From the NCBI GenBank assembly GCA_946481105.1, contig CAMLMM010000001.1, positions 11,800 through 75,799 of the forward strand: a stretch of 64,000 bases of DNA. The letters are read 5' to 3'. Positions 1 to 7,516 of the stretch are shown here, piece by piece. Position 1 is the first letter of the stretch, and each line of letters begins with the position of its first letter. The notes below the pieces were generated by a model that saw only the letters and a program-made list of their open reading frames with translations, did no database searches and was not told the origin of the DNA. Source of the DNA: an uncultured Alphaproteobacteria bacterium. GTDB lineage: Bacteria; Pseudomonadota; Alphaproteobacteria; Micavibrionales; Micavibrionaceae. Both the position numbers and the translations under genes were made by a program.

Positions 1-266
1 TCTTCCTTATCCAGGGTGTGTTGCTGGGGCTGGCAGGCAATCTGGCAGGTATCCCTCTTGGGTCGGCATTCATGTACGGTCTAACACGAATCCAGTTCCG
101 TCCACCCGGCAGCAGCGACCGCATTTCGATGCCGATTTCCTGGGACTGGGACCAGTTCGCGATTGCCGGAGCATTTGCGCTGGGCGCAGCAATGCTCGCC
201 GCCTTCCTCCCTGCCCGTAAAGCCGCCGCCGTTAAACCGGTTGATATATTGCGCGGGGGTCTGTGA
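1..266 (+). CDS. lolE: LolC/LolE-family lipoprotein-releasing permease, C-terminal fragment
   Basis: Only the last 88 or so codons are in the window; the frame is open from position 3 and stops at 264-266. The fragment begins in a transmembrane segment (FLIQGVLLGLAGNLAGIPLG) and ends with another helix followed by the FtsX/MacB-type tail LPARKAAAVKPVDILRGGL. LolC/E permeases pull mature lipoproteins out of the inner membrane for transfer to LolA. The ATPase gene lolD follows with overlapping stop and start, which supports a Lol assignment rather than a generic FtsX-like permease. Whether it is LolC or LolE, or the single fused-type permease common in alphaproteobacteria, cannot be told from this fragment. 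Confidence 0.85.
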   Translation, partial: FLIQGVLLGLAGNLAGIPLGSAFMYGLTRIQFRPPGSSDRISMPISWDWDQFAIAGAFALGAAMLAAFLPARKAAAVKPVDILRGGL

Positions 267-955
267 TGGTGGACAGATCGAAACCTATTCTTCGCGCCGA
301 AAACCTAACACGTACCCTCACAACGGAAGAGGTTCCGGTCACGCTGGTACGTGACGCCAGCATCAGCATTTTCCCGCATGAATTCGTCGCCATTAAGGGG
401 CCATCCGGGTCAGGAAAATCGTCCCTGCTCTATATTCTGGGCCTGCTCGACTCGCCAACAACGGGCGATCTGTTTTTTGAAGATAAAAATATTAGTCATG
501 TCAGTCAGGACGAGCTGGCAAAAATCCGGCTGGAGAATATGGGTTTTGTTTTTCAATTTCACTTCCTGTTGCCGGAATTTACCGCGCAGGAAAACGTGAT
601 GATGCCGATGCAGCGCCTTGGCAAACTGAAACCAAAGCAGATTGAAGAAGAGGCCATGGCGCGGTTGAAAGACCTTGGCCTCGCAGAGCACGCCCATAAA
701 CACCCTTCACAATTATCCGGCGGTCAGCGGCAGCGTGTCGCGATTGCCCGGGCGTTGGCGAATAACCCAAAACTGATTATGGCGGACGAGCCGACCGGGA
801 ATCTGGATACCGAATCGAGTAGAAACGTGCAGGAAATCCTGAAACATCTGGCGCATGAACGCGGCTGCGCTGTCGTGGCCGTCACCCATGATCCGGAGTT
901 CGCGAAAAACTGCGACCGGACGATTACCATTGTTGACGGAAAAATTGTCGATTAG
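266..955 (+). CDS. lolD: lipoprotein-releasing system ATP-binding protein LolD
   Basis: ABC ATPase that powers lipoprotein release by LolC/E. It has Walker A GPSGSGKSS near residue 47, the signature LSGGQRQRVAIARAL near 150, Walker B LIMADEP followed by TGNLD, and the H-loop VTHD near 210. Its 229 residues are normal for LolD. The ATG at 266 shares its A with the permease stop (TGATG), which suggests translational coupling; an in-frame GTG at 263 is a less likely start. The stop codon overlaps that of convergent serC by two bases. Confidence 0.93.
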   Translation: MVDRSKPILRAENLTRTLTTEEVPVTLVRDASISIFPHEFVAIKGPSGSGKSSLLYILGLLDSPTTGDLFFEDKNISHVSQDELAKIRLENMGFVFQFHFLLPEFTAQENVMMPMQRLGKLKPKQIEEEAMARLKDLGLAEHAHKHPSQLSGGQRQRVAIARALANNPKLIMADEPTGNLDTESSRNVQEILKHLAHERGCAVVAVTHDPEFAKNCDRTITIVDGKIVD

Positions 956-2112
956 CCTTTGGCTGTTTTGACTTCCTGATACGCCCAGTCAAGCCACGGA
1001 AGGATGGCAGCCATGTCCGATGTTTCGACTGTCGCGCCCCCCCAGAGACGGAACCCGGCCGGGGCAGTGGCGTAATGCGCGAGGTCATATCCCGCACCTT
1101 CTTTGTCGATCATCTTGGCCATGTCTTTGATCATGGCTTTCTGGGTGTCATCGTCAAACGTGTTGAACCACGGATCAATGATTTTAAGACAGATGGAGGT
1201 GCGTGAACGAATCTCTGGCGTTGCGGGCAGGAAATCAACCCAGTCGGTTTTGGCAACCCAGTCTTCGACTGCCTTCAGATTGGCGGTCGAACGCTTGACC
1301 GTTCCCTGCCAGTTGCCAATGCTTTCGACCCATTTCAGCGCATCAAGGCAATCTTCGGTCGCCAGCATGGACGGCGTATTAATGGTTTCGCCCTTAAACA
1401 GACCTTCGTTCAATTCGCCTTTCTTGGTCATGCGGAAAATTTTCGGCAGCGGGCGGTCGGCCTTGAATGTCTTCAGGCGTTCCACCGCGCGGGGTGACAG
1501 CACCAGCATGCCATGCGCGGCCTCGCCACCCAGTACTTTCTGCCATGACCACGTCGTCACATCCAGTTTCGACCAATCTATTTCATAAGCGTATACCGCC
1601 GACGTCGCATCACAGAACGTCAACCCCTGACGGTCGGATCTTATCCAGTCATGGTTTGGCAGGCGCACGCCCGATGTCGTACCGTTCCAGACAAACACCA
1701 CATCGCGGTCGGTATCGATCTGCGATAAATCGGGCATCTGACCGTAATCGACCTTGAACTTGCGGACATCGGCAATTTTCAGTTCGTTCGTGACATCCGT
1801 CATCCAGTCATTGGAAAAACTTTCCCAGACCAGCACATCCACACCGCGTGGGCCGAGCATCGACCACATCGCCATTTCAATTGCGCCGGTGTCTGAGGCG
1901 GGCACAATCGCGATCAGGAAATCGGACGGGATACCCAGTGTCTTACGGTGAAGTTCAATAACTTCATTCAACTTGGCCTTGCCCCCCACCGCGCGATGCG
2001 ACCGCCCCACAAACGCACCCTTAAGCACATCCAGCGACCAACCGGGACGCTTGGCGCACGGACCAGAGGAAAAATTAGGGCACTGGGGCTTGATGGAAGG
2101 CTTGGCGGTCAT
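952..2112 (-). CDS. serC: phosphoserine aminotransferase
   Basis: Converts 3-phosphohydroxypyruvate and glutamate to phosphoserine and 2-oxoglutarate in serine synthesis; related reactions serve PLP synthesis. The 386-residue sequence matches the alternative SerC type found in rhizobia and methanosarcinae: it starts with a CPNFSSGPCAKRPGW-like segment and carries the PLP-lysine region WSWQKVLGGEAAHG near residue 195. The end RLWGGATVETSDM is typical of the family. It is convergent with lolD, with overlapping stop codons. No serA lies next to it in this window. Confidence 0.92.
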   Translation of the reverse strand: MTAKPSIKPQCPNFSSGPCAKRPGWSLDVLKGAFVGRSHRAVGGKAKLNEVIELHRKTLGIPSDFLIAIVPASDTGAIEMAMWSMLGPRGVDVLVWESFSNDWMTDVTNELKIADVRKFKVDYGQMPDLSQIDTDRDVVFVWNGTTSGVRLPNHDWIRSDRQGLTFCDATSAVYAYEIDWSKLDVTTWSWQKVLGGEAAHGMLVLSPRAVERLKTFKADRPLPKIFRMTKKGELNEGLFKGETINTPSMLATEDCLDALKWVESIGNWQGTVKRSTANLKAVEDWVAKTDWVDFLPATPEIRSRTSICLKIIDPWFNTFDDDTQKAMIKDMAKMIDKEGAGYDLAHYATAPAGFRLWGGATVETSDMAAILPWLDWAYQEVKTAKG

Positions 2113-2171
2113 GACGAAATCCTTTGTTGATGCCAGATTATCACCAAGGACACAGCCCGAAAAGGGGCGTT

Positions 2172-3044
2172 TTACGGATAAGTTGGCGCTGGCATTCGCT
2201 TTAATCCATGACGTTCTGCCGCAATTTCAAGGCGCGCCCAAAGACCGGATATGCCTGCCAGACGCTGAAGGTCACTATCAGCATTAGCCAAAGTTTTGGC
2301 ATGCTTAATCGCATTTGCCGCTTCGTCTTTTGTCATCTGCATATGCGTCCCGTTTACACCGCTGCTTCCGACCAGAAAAACAGGCCAGGTACCGGAACAA
2401 TCAATCAAGTTATGATCACCACGCACATCCCATTCTATCGCCATAATCGCCGGATCAGGCAGATCGGTACAGTTAGAATCTTCAGGAAAACTCAGACCTG
2501 GATGAACGGTCATTTTCATCAGGCGGCGCGACTCCACGGGCCCTGTTGTGACAACACCCGTGGCAGGGTTGCAGGCGGCTATCTCTAATTCATTGAAGGT
2601 ACGCAACAGCATATCATGCGCATTCGGGTTGCTGGATTTAATCGTCTGGCGTATTAACGCCAGCACATGCGCTTTTTCGGCTACACACATGCGTTGCAGG
2701 CGGTGCAGATAGGGTTGGCCATAGGGAACCTCAACCCCGAAATTATATACATCGTTGTTATTTTCATCTTTGATCTGCATGGCATAGCGCAGGCCATTCT
2801 GCTGGATTGTCCAGCCGACTGTACCCACCGAAGTATCACTCTCACAATCTTCTGTGGTCAAGCTGGCACGTACAAGATTATCCAGCCCAGCGGCAGCGCG
2901 GTTCATGATACTGGATAGGTCGACGGCCTGCCTACGGTGCCAGCTCGTAACAACTGGCCTGCCCCCAACTACACGCTTAAATATAGTTGGAGATGTTTGA
3001 ACGGATTGAGAAATGGCCGAAAAGATAGATGACACGGTACGCAT
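2172..3044 (-). CDS. hypothetical protein, 290 aa
   Basis: I do not recognise this protein. It has no clear signal peptide or membrane segment. The N-terminus is rich in Ser/Thr/Val (MRTVSSIFSAISQSVQ), and the rest is a mixed sequence with several scattered cysteines and a helical C-terminus. It stands alone between serC and folD, both on the same strand, with 59 and 63 bases of spacing. The start at 3044 is the first ATG in the frame. No close functional clue comes from the neighbours. Confidence 0.6.
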   Translation of the reverse strand: MRTVSSIFSAISQSVQTSPTIFKRVVGGRPVVTSWHRRQAVDLSSIMNRAAAGLDNLVRASLTTEDCESDTSVGTVGWTIQQNGLRYAMQIKDENNNDVYNFGVEVPYGQPYLHRLQRMCVAEKAHVLALIRQTIKSSNPNAHDMLLRTFNELEIAACNPATGVVTTGPVESRRLMKMTVHPGLSFPEDSNCTDLPDPAIMAIEWDVRGDHNLIDCSGTWPVFLVGSSGVNGTHMQMTKDEAANAIKHAKTLANADSDLQRLAGISGLWARLEIAAERHGLKRMPAPTYP

Positions 3045-3107
3045 GATATTCCTGTTCTTTTATTTTTTGATTATTGGCAATCAGCAAATCAAAAACAGGG
3101 GTATTTG

Positions 3108-3959
3108 TCAAATGTTGCGCGCCGATTTATACGCCGCCAATGTATTAGCCATTAAGCAAGCGATGGTCATCGGCCCGACTCCACCCGGCACCGGGGTAAT
3201 ATATCCGGCGACAGCCGCCGCCGTTTCAAAATCGACATCCCCGCAGAGTTTGCCAGTATCCAATCGGTTAACGCCTACGTCGATAACAACAGCACCTGGC
3301 TTTATCCAGTCACCTTTCACCATGCGCGGACGCCCAACCGCCGCAACCAGAATATCGGCCTGACGGCAAATGGATGGCAAATCCACCGTCCGGGAATGCG
3401 CCGTTGTCACCGTGCAGTTTTCAGCCAGAAGCAATTGCGCCATTGGTTTCCCAAACAAGAGCGAGCGACCGATTACCACGGCATGCTTGCCGCTTAGGTC
3501 CGGCATGACGCTTTTAATTAACATGAGCGACCCCTGCGGCGTACAGGGCACCAGCCCCGGCATCCCGGCGACCAAACGCCCGACATTGGTAAAGGTCAAC
3601 CCGTCAACATCTTTCGTCGGGGAAATCATCTGCACCAGCGGATCGGAATCAAGTCCCGCCGGTAACGGAAGCTGCATCAAAATACCGTCAATATCCGGGT
3701 CGTCATTCAGTTCTGAGATAACATTAGCAATATCATTGTGAGTAGCCGTAACAGGCAGACGTTTTTCAATCGACCTGATTCCGGTTTTTTCACAGGCTTT
3801 GATTTTATTCGCCACATAGACATGGCTGGCCGGATCATCCCCAACCAGAATAACAGCCAGACCAGGCGGGCGGGCCAATTGCCCGATTTCCGCCGCAATA
3901 TCGGCCATTAATTGCGCTGAAATGCTTTTACCGTCGATTTTCTGGGCTATATGCGTCAT
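3108..3959 (-). CDS. folD: bifunctional methylenetetrahydrofolate dehydrogenase / cyclohydrolase
   Basis: Interconverts 5,10-methylene-THF, methenyl-THF and 10-formyl-THF with NADP. The family motifs are present in order: the catalytic YVANKIKACEKTGI segment near residue 49, GILMQLPLP near 93, the VPCTPQGSLMLIKS segment, the Rossmann-type VVIGRSLLFGKPMAQLL near 160, VVIDVGVNR and the end motif PVPGGVGPMTIACLM. At 283 residues it is of normal length. An AGG about 10 bases before the ATG at 3959 is the likely ribosome site. Confidence 0.95.
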   Translation of the reverse strand: MTHIAQKIDGKSISAQLMADIAAEIGQLARPPGLAVILVGDDPASHVYVANKIKACEKTGIRSIEKRLPVTATHNDIANVISELNDDPDIDGILMQLPLPAGLDSDPLVQMISPTKDVDGLTFTNVGRLVAGMPGLVPCTPQGSLMLIKSVMPDLSGKHAVVIGRSLLFGKPMAQLLLAENCTVTTAHSRTVDLPSICRQADILVAAVGRPRMVKGDWIKPGAVVIDVGVNRLDTGKLCGDVDFETAAAVAGYITPVPGGVGPMTIACLMANTLAAYKSARNI

Positions 3960-4072
3960 GGATCATCACCTTTCCCTGTCTTTATACGCCCAAGATCGAA
4001 ATGACAAGATAAACAGCTGATTTTGAGCAGATTCCCCTTAATTTGCAGCAGGGAATATGCTAGGGCTGGAAC

Positions 4073-4789
4073 ATGAATTTAAGCCGTTACCCGCATTTCT
4101 TCACTCTGGACACCCATCCTGCCGGACGCTGGCGTTTATGGGCATTTTTTGCTGCGGTGTTAATGGTGGCGACAATCGGCACCTGGATCGCCGGGCAGTA
4201 TCAGATCGGTCGCTTGGATTCCATCCGCAAACGTTATAATGAACCTGTCCAGAATTACGCTAAAATGGTTGCAGATTGCGCCCCCCATTCACTGGAACGC
4301 GATCTGCTTGATGGCTGCAAACAGGCCCAGATTGGTTCCTGGCTGCAAACCACCGATGTATTGCGGTTCGACGGGCCACTGACTGGGAACCGCATTGATG
4401 TCCGTCTGGACCCGTCGCGGGCCTATCTTGACCTGAATGGCAAGGAAATGGCTGAATGTGTACAGGATGAAATCGAGGACCGCCAGTTTGATATCGGATC
4501 CATGACCGGCACCTGGACGATCATTCTGCTTCTTTCCTCCCTTTGCATGGGGGGCTGGGCGTGGCTATGTTACTCTGGTCTGCGCCCTACGCCACGCCAG
4601 CGCAACATTTATGCTGAAACCCTCGCCGAGGCAGAAGAAAAATCATCGCCGAAAAGCGAAGAACCGGCAATGCCGGTTCCTGCAAATTCCAGTGAATCCC
4701 AGAAAGCTTTAATAGGCGATCTCGGCGAGGAGCCCGATAATAATGCGGGCAATAACCTGCAGACCGATCAGGGCAACGATCGGGGTTAA
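4073..4789 (+). CDS. hypothetical two-helix membrane protein, 238 aa
   Basis: Unrecognised. It has a hydrophobic segment near residues 24-42 (LWAFFAAVLMVATIGTWIA) and a second one near 145-165 (TWTIILLLSSLCMGGWAWLCY). About 100 residues between them, with three cysteines, would be periplasmic. The C-terminal 70 residues are charged and disorder-like (EEKSSPKSEEPAMP). Its last 81 bases overlap the convergent yggT gene, so the very C-terminus may be shaped by that gene rather than by its own function. The start at 4073 follows directly after a GGAAC stretch. Confidence 0.6.
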   Translation: MNLSRYPHFFTLDTHPAGRWRLWAFFAAVLMVATIGTWIAGQYQIGRLDSIRKRYNEPVQNYAKMVADCAPHSLERDLLDGCKQAQIGSWLQTTDVLRFDGPLTGNRIDVRLDPSRAYLDLNGKEMAECVQDEIEDRQFDIGSMTGTWTIILLLSSLCMGGWAWLCYSGLRPTPRQRNIYAETLAEAEEKSSPKSEEPAMPVPANSSESQKALIGDLGEEPDNNAGNNLQTDQGNDRG

Positions 4790-4999
4790 GTCGATACCAC
4801 CAATGGGCGGGACGTATTTCTGAATCGGTTTAATGACCGGGTCCGTCGCTTTTTTGAGCAACTGGACCAGATTATAGGCCTGTGGATTCTCAATATCGAG
4901 AACCTTGAATACAACAAGCCAGGTCACCGCAACATGCAACACGATGATGAAAGTATAAATATTCAGCGCAAGGCTTATCAAGGAAATGAGAATAGACAT
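4709..4999 (-). CDS. YggT family inner-membrane protein
   Basis: 96 residues with two hydrophobic helices flanking the YggT core: LKKATDPVIKPIQKYVPPIG then GIDLTPIVALIGLQVIARII. The DP..KPI...PP.GG.D.TP pattern is diagnostic. YggT proteins are small membrane proteins; some are linked to osmotic stress or to the division/cell-wall region, but the biochemical role is not settled. It is monocistronic here and overlaps the end of the convergent gene at 4073-4789. Confidence 0.85.
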   Translation of the reverse strand: MSILISLISLALNIYTFIIVLHVAVTWLVVFKVLDIENPQAYNLVQLLKKATDPVIKPIQKYVPPIGGIDLTPIVALIGLQVIARIIIGLLAEIAY

Positions 5000-5090
5000 A
5001 AATTAGACTCCGTCTTCTAAAACTTCAGTTATCATACATTGCCTTCCCTTTACTGACAAATTGTTAATTTTCTGCTCTTATAGTGGAGAA

Positions 5091-5777
5091 ATGACCCGAA
5101 AATACTTCTTTTTCCCAGTTCTTTTGTTTTTTGCTTTCCTCAGCCCGGTCCATGCGGCGGGGAACTGGTGCAATCCGGATTCGGCCCCTGTCATTACCAT
5201 CAGCCCTTTCACAGACCGTATATCTTATAATTTCAATCTGTCAGAGAAAGAGCTGAACGGATTTTCTGTAGATACCATCAACCCCTATGGCAATAATGTG
5301 ATTACGGATGTTGGCGGATTGATGAAAGGCGGTATCGAAACTGAACAGCAAATGAAATTCGGGACGCTCACTAATCGGAGCACTGGTCAGGTCTGTTACT
5401 GGTATACCAGCGTGGATGTAAGCATTCATATCAACCCGACTATCTATGTTGCCCGCGAATTTCCGAAGGATAGCTGCATGCACAATGCTATTCTAGCGCA
5501 TGAACAGCAACACGTCATCGTGGACCGCGAGATCGTCAATAAATATGCCGGTATCCTGGGGAATGCGATTAAGGAAGAGATTTCATCACGGCGCATTTAT
5601 GGGCCTGTGCCCGTATCCCAGGAACCGGCCATCGCCAGCCAGATGAAGTCACGGATGCAGTCCATTTTGAAGCAAGTCACAAATCAAATGTCTGCGGAGC
5701 GCAAAGCGCGTCAACAGAAGGTCGACTCCCTGAGCGAATACGAGCGAGTCAATCACCTCTGCAAAGGAAAAAGATAA
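5091..5777 (+). CDS. secreted protein with HExxH motif (putative zinc peptidase-like)
   Basis: I place the start at the ATG at 5091, which has GGAG six bases upstream and begins a clean signal peptide (MTRKYFFFPVLLFFAFLSPVHA); an in-frame TTG at 5061 would extend it without a ribosome site. The mature protein of about 205 residues holds AILAHEQQHVIVDRE, an HExxH motif with a further acidic residue downstream, as in predicted Zn-dependent peptidases of the DUF922 type. Three or four cysteines could form disulfides. The role is unknown; peptidase activity is an inference from one motif. Confidence 0.65.
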   Translation: MTRKYFFFPVLLFFAFLSPVHAAGNWCNPDSAPVITISPFTDRISYNFNLSEKELNGFSVDTINPYGNNVITDVGGLMKGGIETEQQMKFGTLTNRSTGQVCYWYTSVDVSIHINPTIYVAREFPKDSCMHNAILAHEQQHVIVDREIVNKYAGILGNAIKEEISSRRIYGPVPVSQEPAIASQMKSRMQSILKQVTNQMSAERKARQQKVDSLSEYERVNHLCKGKR

Positions 5778-5811
5778 TCCGGCATGATGGCCGCAAAAAC
5801 AGTGGCCCCTG

Positions 5812-5915
5812 AAACCAAAGACCCGATGTCAGGAGGAGGCTGACATCGGGCTTCAAGTGTGTGGTCGGTCTATGGTGTCTGAGGTATAGGGCCTTTCAGT
5901 GTGTGTTCTGTCGCT
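5812..5915 (-). ncRNA. candidate anti-Shine-Dalgarno small RNA
   Basis: Read on the minus strand, a perfect 10-bp stem (CCCGATGTCA / TGACATCGGG, 5822-5850) presents the loop GCCTCCTCC, which can pair with ribosome-binding sites. It is followed by a weak U-rich stretch (TCTTTGGTTT). Upstream is a strong promoter-like pair (5922-5950). Hairpins exposing CUCCUCC-type loops are known from the alphaproteobacterial Cuckoo (CcsR/alpha-r14-15) small RNAs; membership here is inferred from the loop and stem alone. The 5' end is estimated from the promoter position. Confidence 0.45.
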
Positions 5916-5921
5916 CCCTAT

Positions 5922-5950
5922 TCTTTAAGTATGCCAAATTATTATGTCAA
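5922..5950 (-). promoter_or_regulatory. sigma70-like promoter of the candidate small RNA
   Basis: Minus strand: -35 TTGACA at 5950-5945, a 17-base spacer, -10 TAAAGA at 5927-5922. Transcription would start near 5915. Confidence 0.5.
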
Positions 5951-5965
5951 TTTTATGGGGCGCAT

Positions 5966-5995
5966 TTGCCATAATTTGTCATAATTACATTATAT
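5966..5995 (+). promoter_or_regulatory. candidate promoter for the micro-ORF transcript
   Basis: TTGCCA at 5966-5971, 18-base spacer, TTATAT at 5990-5995. The predicted start near 6002 leaves a short leader that contains AGGAG at 6012-6016, eight bases before the ATG at 6025. Confidence 0.35.
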
Positions 5996-6024
5996 TTAGC
6001 TCATATACTTTAGGAGTAATTTTC

Positions 6025-6099
6025 ATGAAATCCCAGAGTTTCAGCCAGATTTTATTTGTCAGCCGGCATCGATTCGCGTTAGCATTTATTTTATGTTGA
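6025..6099 (+). CDS. micro-ORF of 24 codons, hydrophobic
   Basis: Starts with ATG after a good AGGAG (eight-base spacing) and encodes a basic then hydrophobic peptide (…SRHRFALAFILC). Its stop TGA overlaps the ATG of the next micro-ORF (TGATG). Joined by a one-base shift, the two would make a single roughly 47-residue protein with a signal-peptide look, so this is either a coupled peptide pair or one small gene split by a frameshift. No function is known to me. Confidence 0.35.
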   Translation: MKSQSFSQILFVSRHRFALAFILC

Positions 6100-6170
6100 T
6101 GCTGCCCACCAGCTTTATCCCATTCTTTGCCGCTGCCGCAGCAGCCGCATGCGCTTGCGCAGCGGGTTGA
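6099..6170 (+). CDS. micro-ORF of 23 codons, Ala/Cys-rich
   Basis: Overlaps the previous stop as TGATG. It encodes MLPTSFIPFF followed by a run of alanines and a CACAAG tail. A small hairpin (GCGGG/CCCGC) surrounds its stop codon. See the preceding entry: it may be the frameshifted second half of one small secreted or membrane protein. Confidence 0.3.
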   Translation: MLPTSFIPFFAAAAAAACACAAG

Positions 6171-6263
6171 GCCCGCATATTTCAGAACACTCCCCCACAT
6201 TCGTGCCCTGGCACCTAATTACTTCCGAAACCCGAAATAAAACAAGACAAAAGGGCCCTTTTT

Positions 6264-7487
6264 ATGTATGTCCATTTTTCACAAAATACCCCGAATTTGA
6301 GTACCATTATGCAACACAACCAGCCCCCTATCATTCAGCACACCTACCGTCATTTCTTCCAGAAGATGACCGCCAACCATGCGGCGGAACTTCTCCGCTA
6401 CGGCAAATCCCGTCCCGGATGCATTTCCCTGGCACAGGGCGAGGGGTCACTGCCGACACCCTCTTTTATTTGCGATGCCGCCACACAGGCGCTGACTGAT
6501 GGGAAAACATTCTATGGCGCAGGTGCGGGGCTGATGGAATTGCGGCAGGAAATTGCCACTTATATGGCGCGGGTTTATGGCCATAACATTCCGACCGGAC
6601 GAATTTCTGTTACAACATCGGGGACCAATGCCGTGCATTTTGCTCTGCTGTCCATTCTGGAAGACGGCGATGAAGTCGTGGCCGTCACACCTATTTGGAA
6701 AAATCTGATCGGGATTACCGAACTTGCAGGCGGCACCATCCGCGATGTACCGATGGAACTGCGCGACGGTCAATGGCGCCTCGATCTGGACCGCCTGTTC
6801 GACAGCTGTACATCCGCAACCAAGGCCATTATGCTGGTGACACCGAATAATCCAACCGGTTGGGTCATGTCGGGCGAGGACATCAAAACAGTATTGGATT
6901 TCGCACGTGACCGCGGCATCTGGATTATCGCCGACGAGGTGTATGGTCGCACCCCGCATGATACATCCCGCGCGCCAAGCTTCCTTGATTATGCTGAAGA
7001 CGACGACCAGTTATATGTGGTCAACAGCTTTTCTAAAACCTGGGCCATGACTGGCTGGCGTCTTGGCTGGCTGATTGGTCCGCGTGATTCCGAAGATAAA
7101 ATCCGTGATCTTATTCTATACGAAAACATGGGATCGCCGACCTTTGTGCAACATGCCGGGATTGCGGCGCTTCGTCATGGCGAGTGCTTCCTGCAGGAAC
7201 AGAAAACCCTCTGGAAGAATAACCTGCAACTGGTCATGAATCACTGGCAAAACTTTGACCGTATCGACATGGCCGTGCCAACAACCGCTTTTTATGCGTT
7301 TATCCGCGTGAAGGGCGAGTCTGATTCCTATGCCTTGGCCCGCCGCTTGATTGATGACGCAGGAGTCAGCCTTGCCCCCGGCGGTGCGTTCGGCAGCGGA
7401 TTCAATGATTATTTGCGCCTGTGTTTTGCCGCATCCCCGCAGGTATTGGAAGACGCGCTCACCCGGCTTGATAAATTCCTGAAATAA
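6264..7487 (+). CDS. class I/II pyridoxal-phosphate aminotransferase
   Basis: 407-residue fold-type I aminotransferase. It has LAQGEGSLPTP near residue 55, the VTTSGTNAVHFALL segment of the cofactor site, VTPNNPTGWVMS (Asn binding PLP), IIADEVYGR, the PLP lysine in SFSKTWAMTGWRLGW near 255, and LRLCFAAS with the substrate-carboxylate arginine near the end. This is the aspartate/aromatic aminotransferase superfamily; the substrate cannot be read from sequence. The ATG at 6264 has AAGGG eight bases upstream; a second ATG at 6309 starts at the usual family N-terminus with a weaker site. A strong terminator follows. Confidence 0.88.
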   Translation: MYVHFSQNTPNLSTIMQHNQPPIIQHTYRHFFQKMTANHAAELLRYGKSRPGCISLAQGEGSLPTPSFICDAATQALTDGKTFYGAGAGLMELRQEIATYMARVYGHNIPTGRISVTTSGTNAVHFALLSILEDGDEVVAVTPIWKNLIGITELAGGTIRDVPMELRDGQWRLDLDRLFDSCTSATKAIMLVTPNNPTGWVMSGEDIKTVLDFARDRGIWIIADEVYGRTPHDTSRAPSFLDYAEDDDQLYVVNSFSKTWAMTGWRLGWLIGPRDSEDKIRDLILYENMGSPTFVQHAGIAALRHGECFLQEQKTLWKNNLQLVMNHWQNFDRIDMAVPTTAFYAFIRVKGESDSYALARRLIDDAGVSLAPGGAFGSGFNDYLRLCFAASPQVLEDALTRLDKFLK

Positions 7488-7512
7488 AAAGGGGCCGTCT
7501 GGCCCCTTTTTT
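7486..7512. terminator. bidirectional Rho-independent terminator
   Basis: A-run, GGGGCC stem (7491-7496), GTCT loop, GGCCCC (7501-7506), six T. It serves the aminotransferase on the plus strand and the 7517-8215 gene on the minus strand. Confidence 0.85.
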
Positions 7513-7516
7513 ATTA

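Larger units (their letters stand above)
5778..6263. other. 486-base intergenic region with divergent promoters
   Basis: No ordinary gene is visible. It holds a minus-strand candidate small RNA (5812-5915) with its own promoter, and on the plus strand a promoter-like pair with two overlapping micro-ORFs (6025-6170). A palindrome AAAAGGGCCCTTTT lies just before the aminotransferase start. An open frame on the minus strand at 5985-6200 has no ribosome site and looks spurious. Confidence 0.6.

Noticed and set aside
3045..3107. Hairpin TTTTTGAT/ATCAAAAA after folD as a terminator
   Set aside because: AT-rich weak stem with a long loop; not convincing.
5985..6200. 71-residue minus-strand frame
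   Set aside because: No ribosome site; a low-complexity product, and the opposite strand has better signals.
6249..6263. Palindrome AAAAGGGCCCTTTT before the aminotransferase as a terminator
   Set aside because: It has no loop in the usual sense and lies at the ribosome site of the gene, so I treat it as part of the start region.
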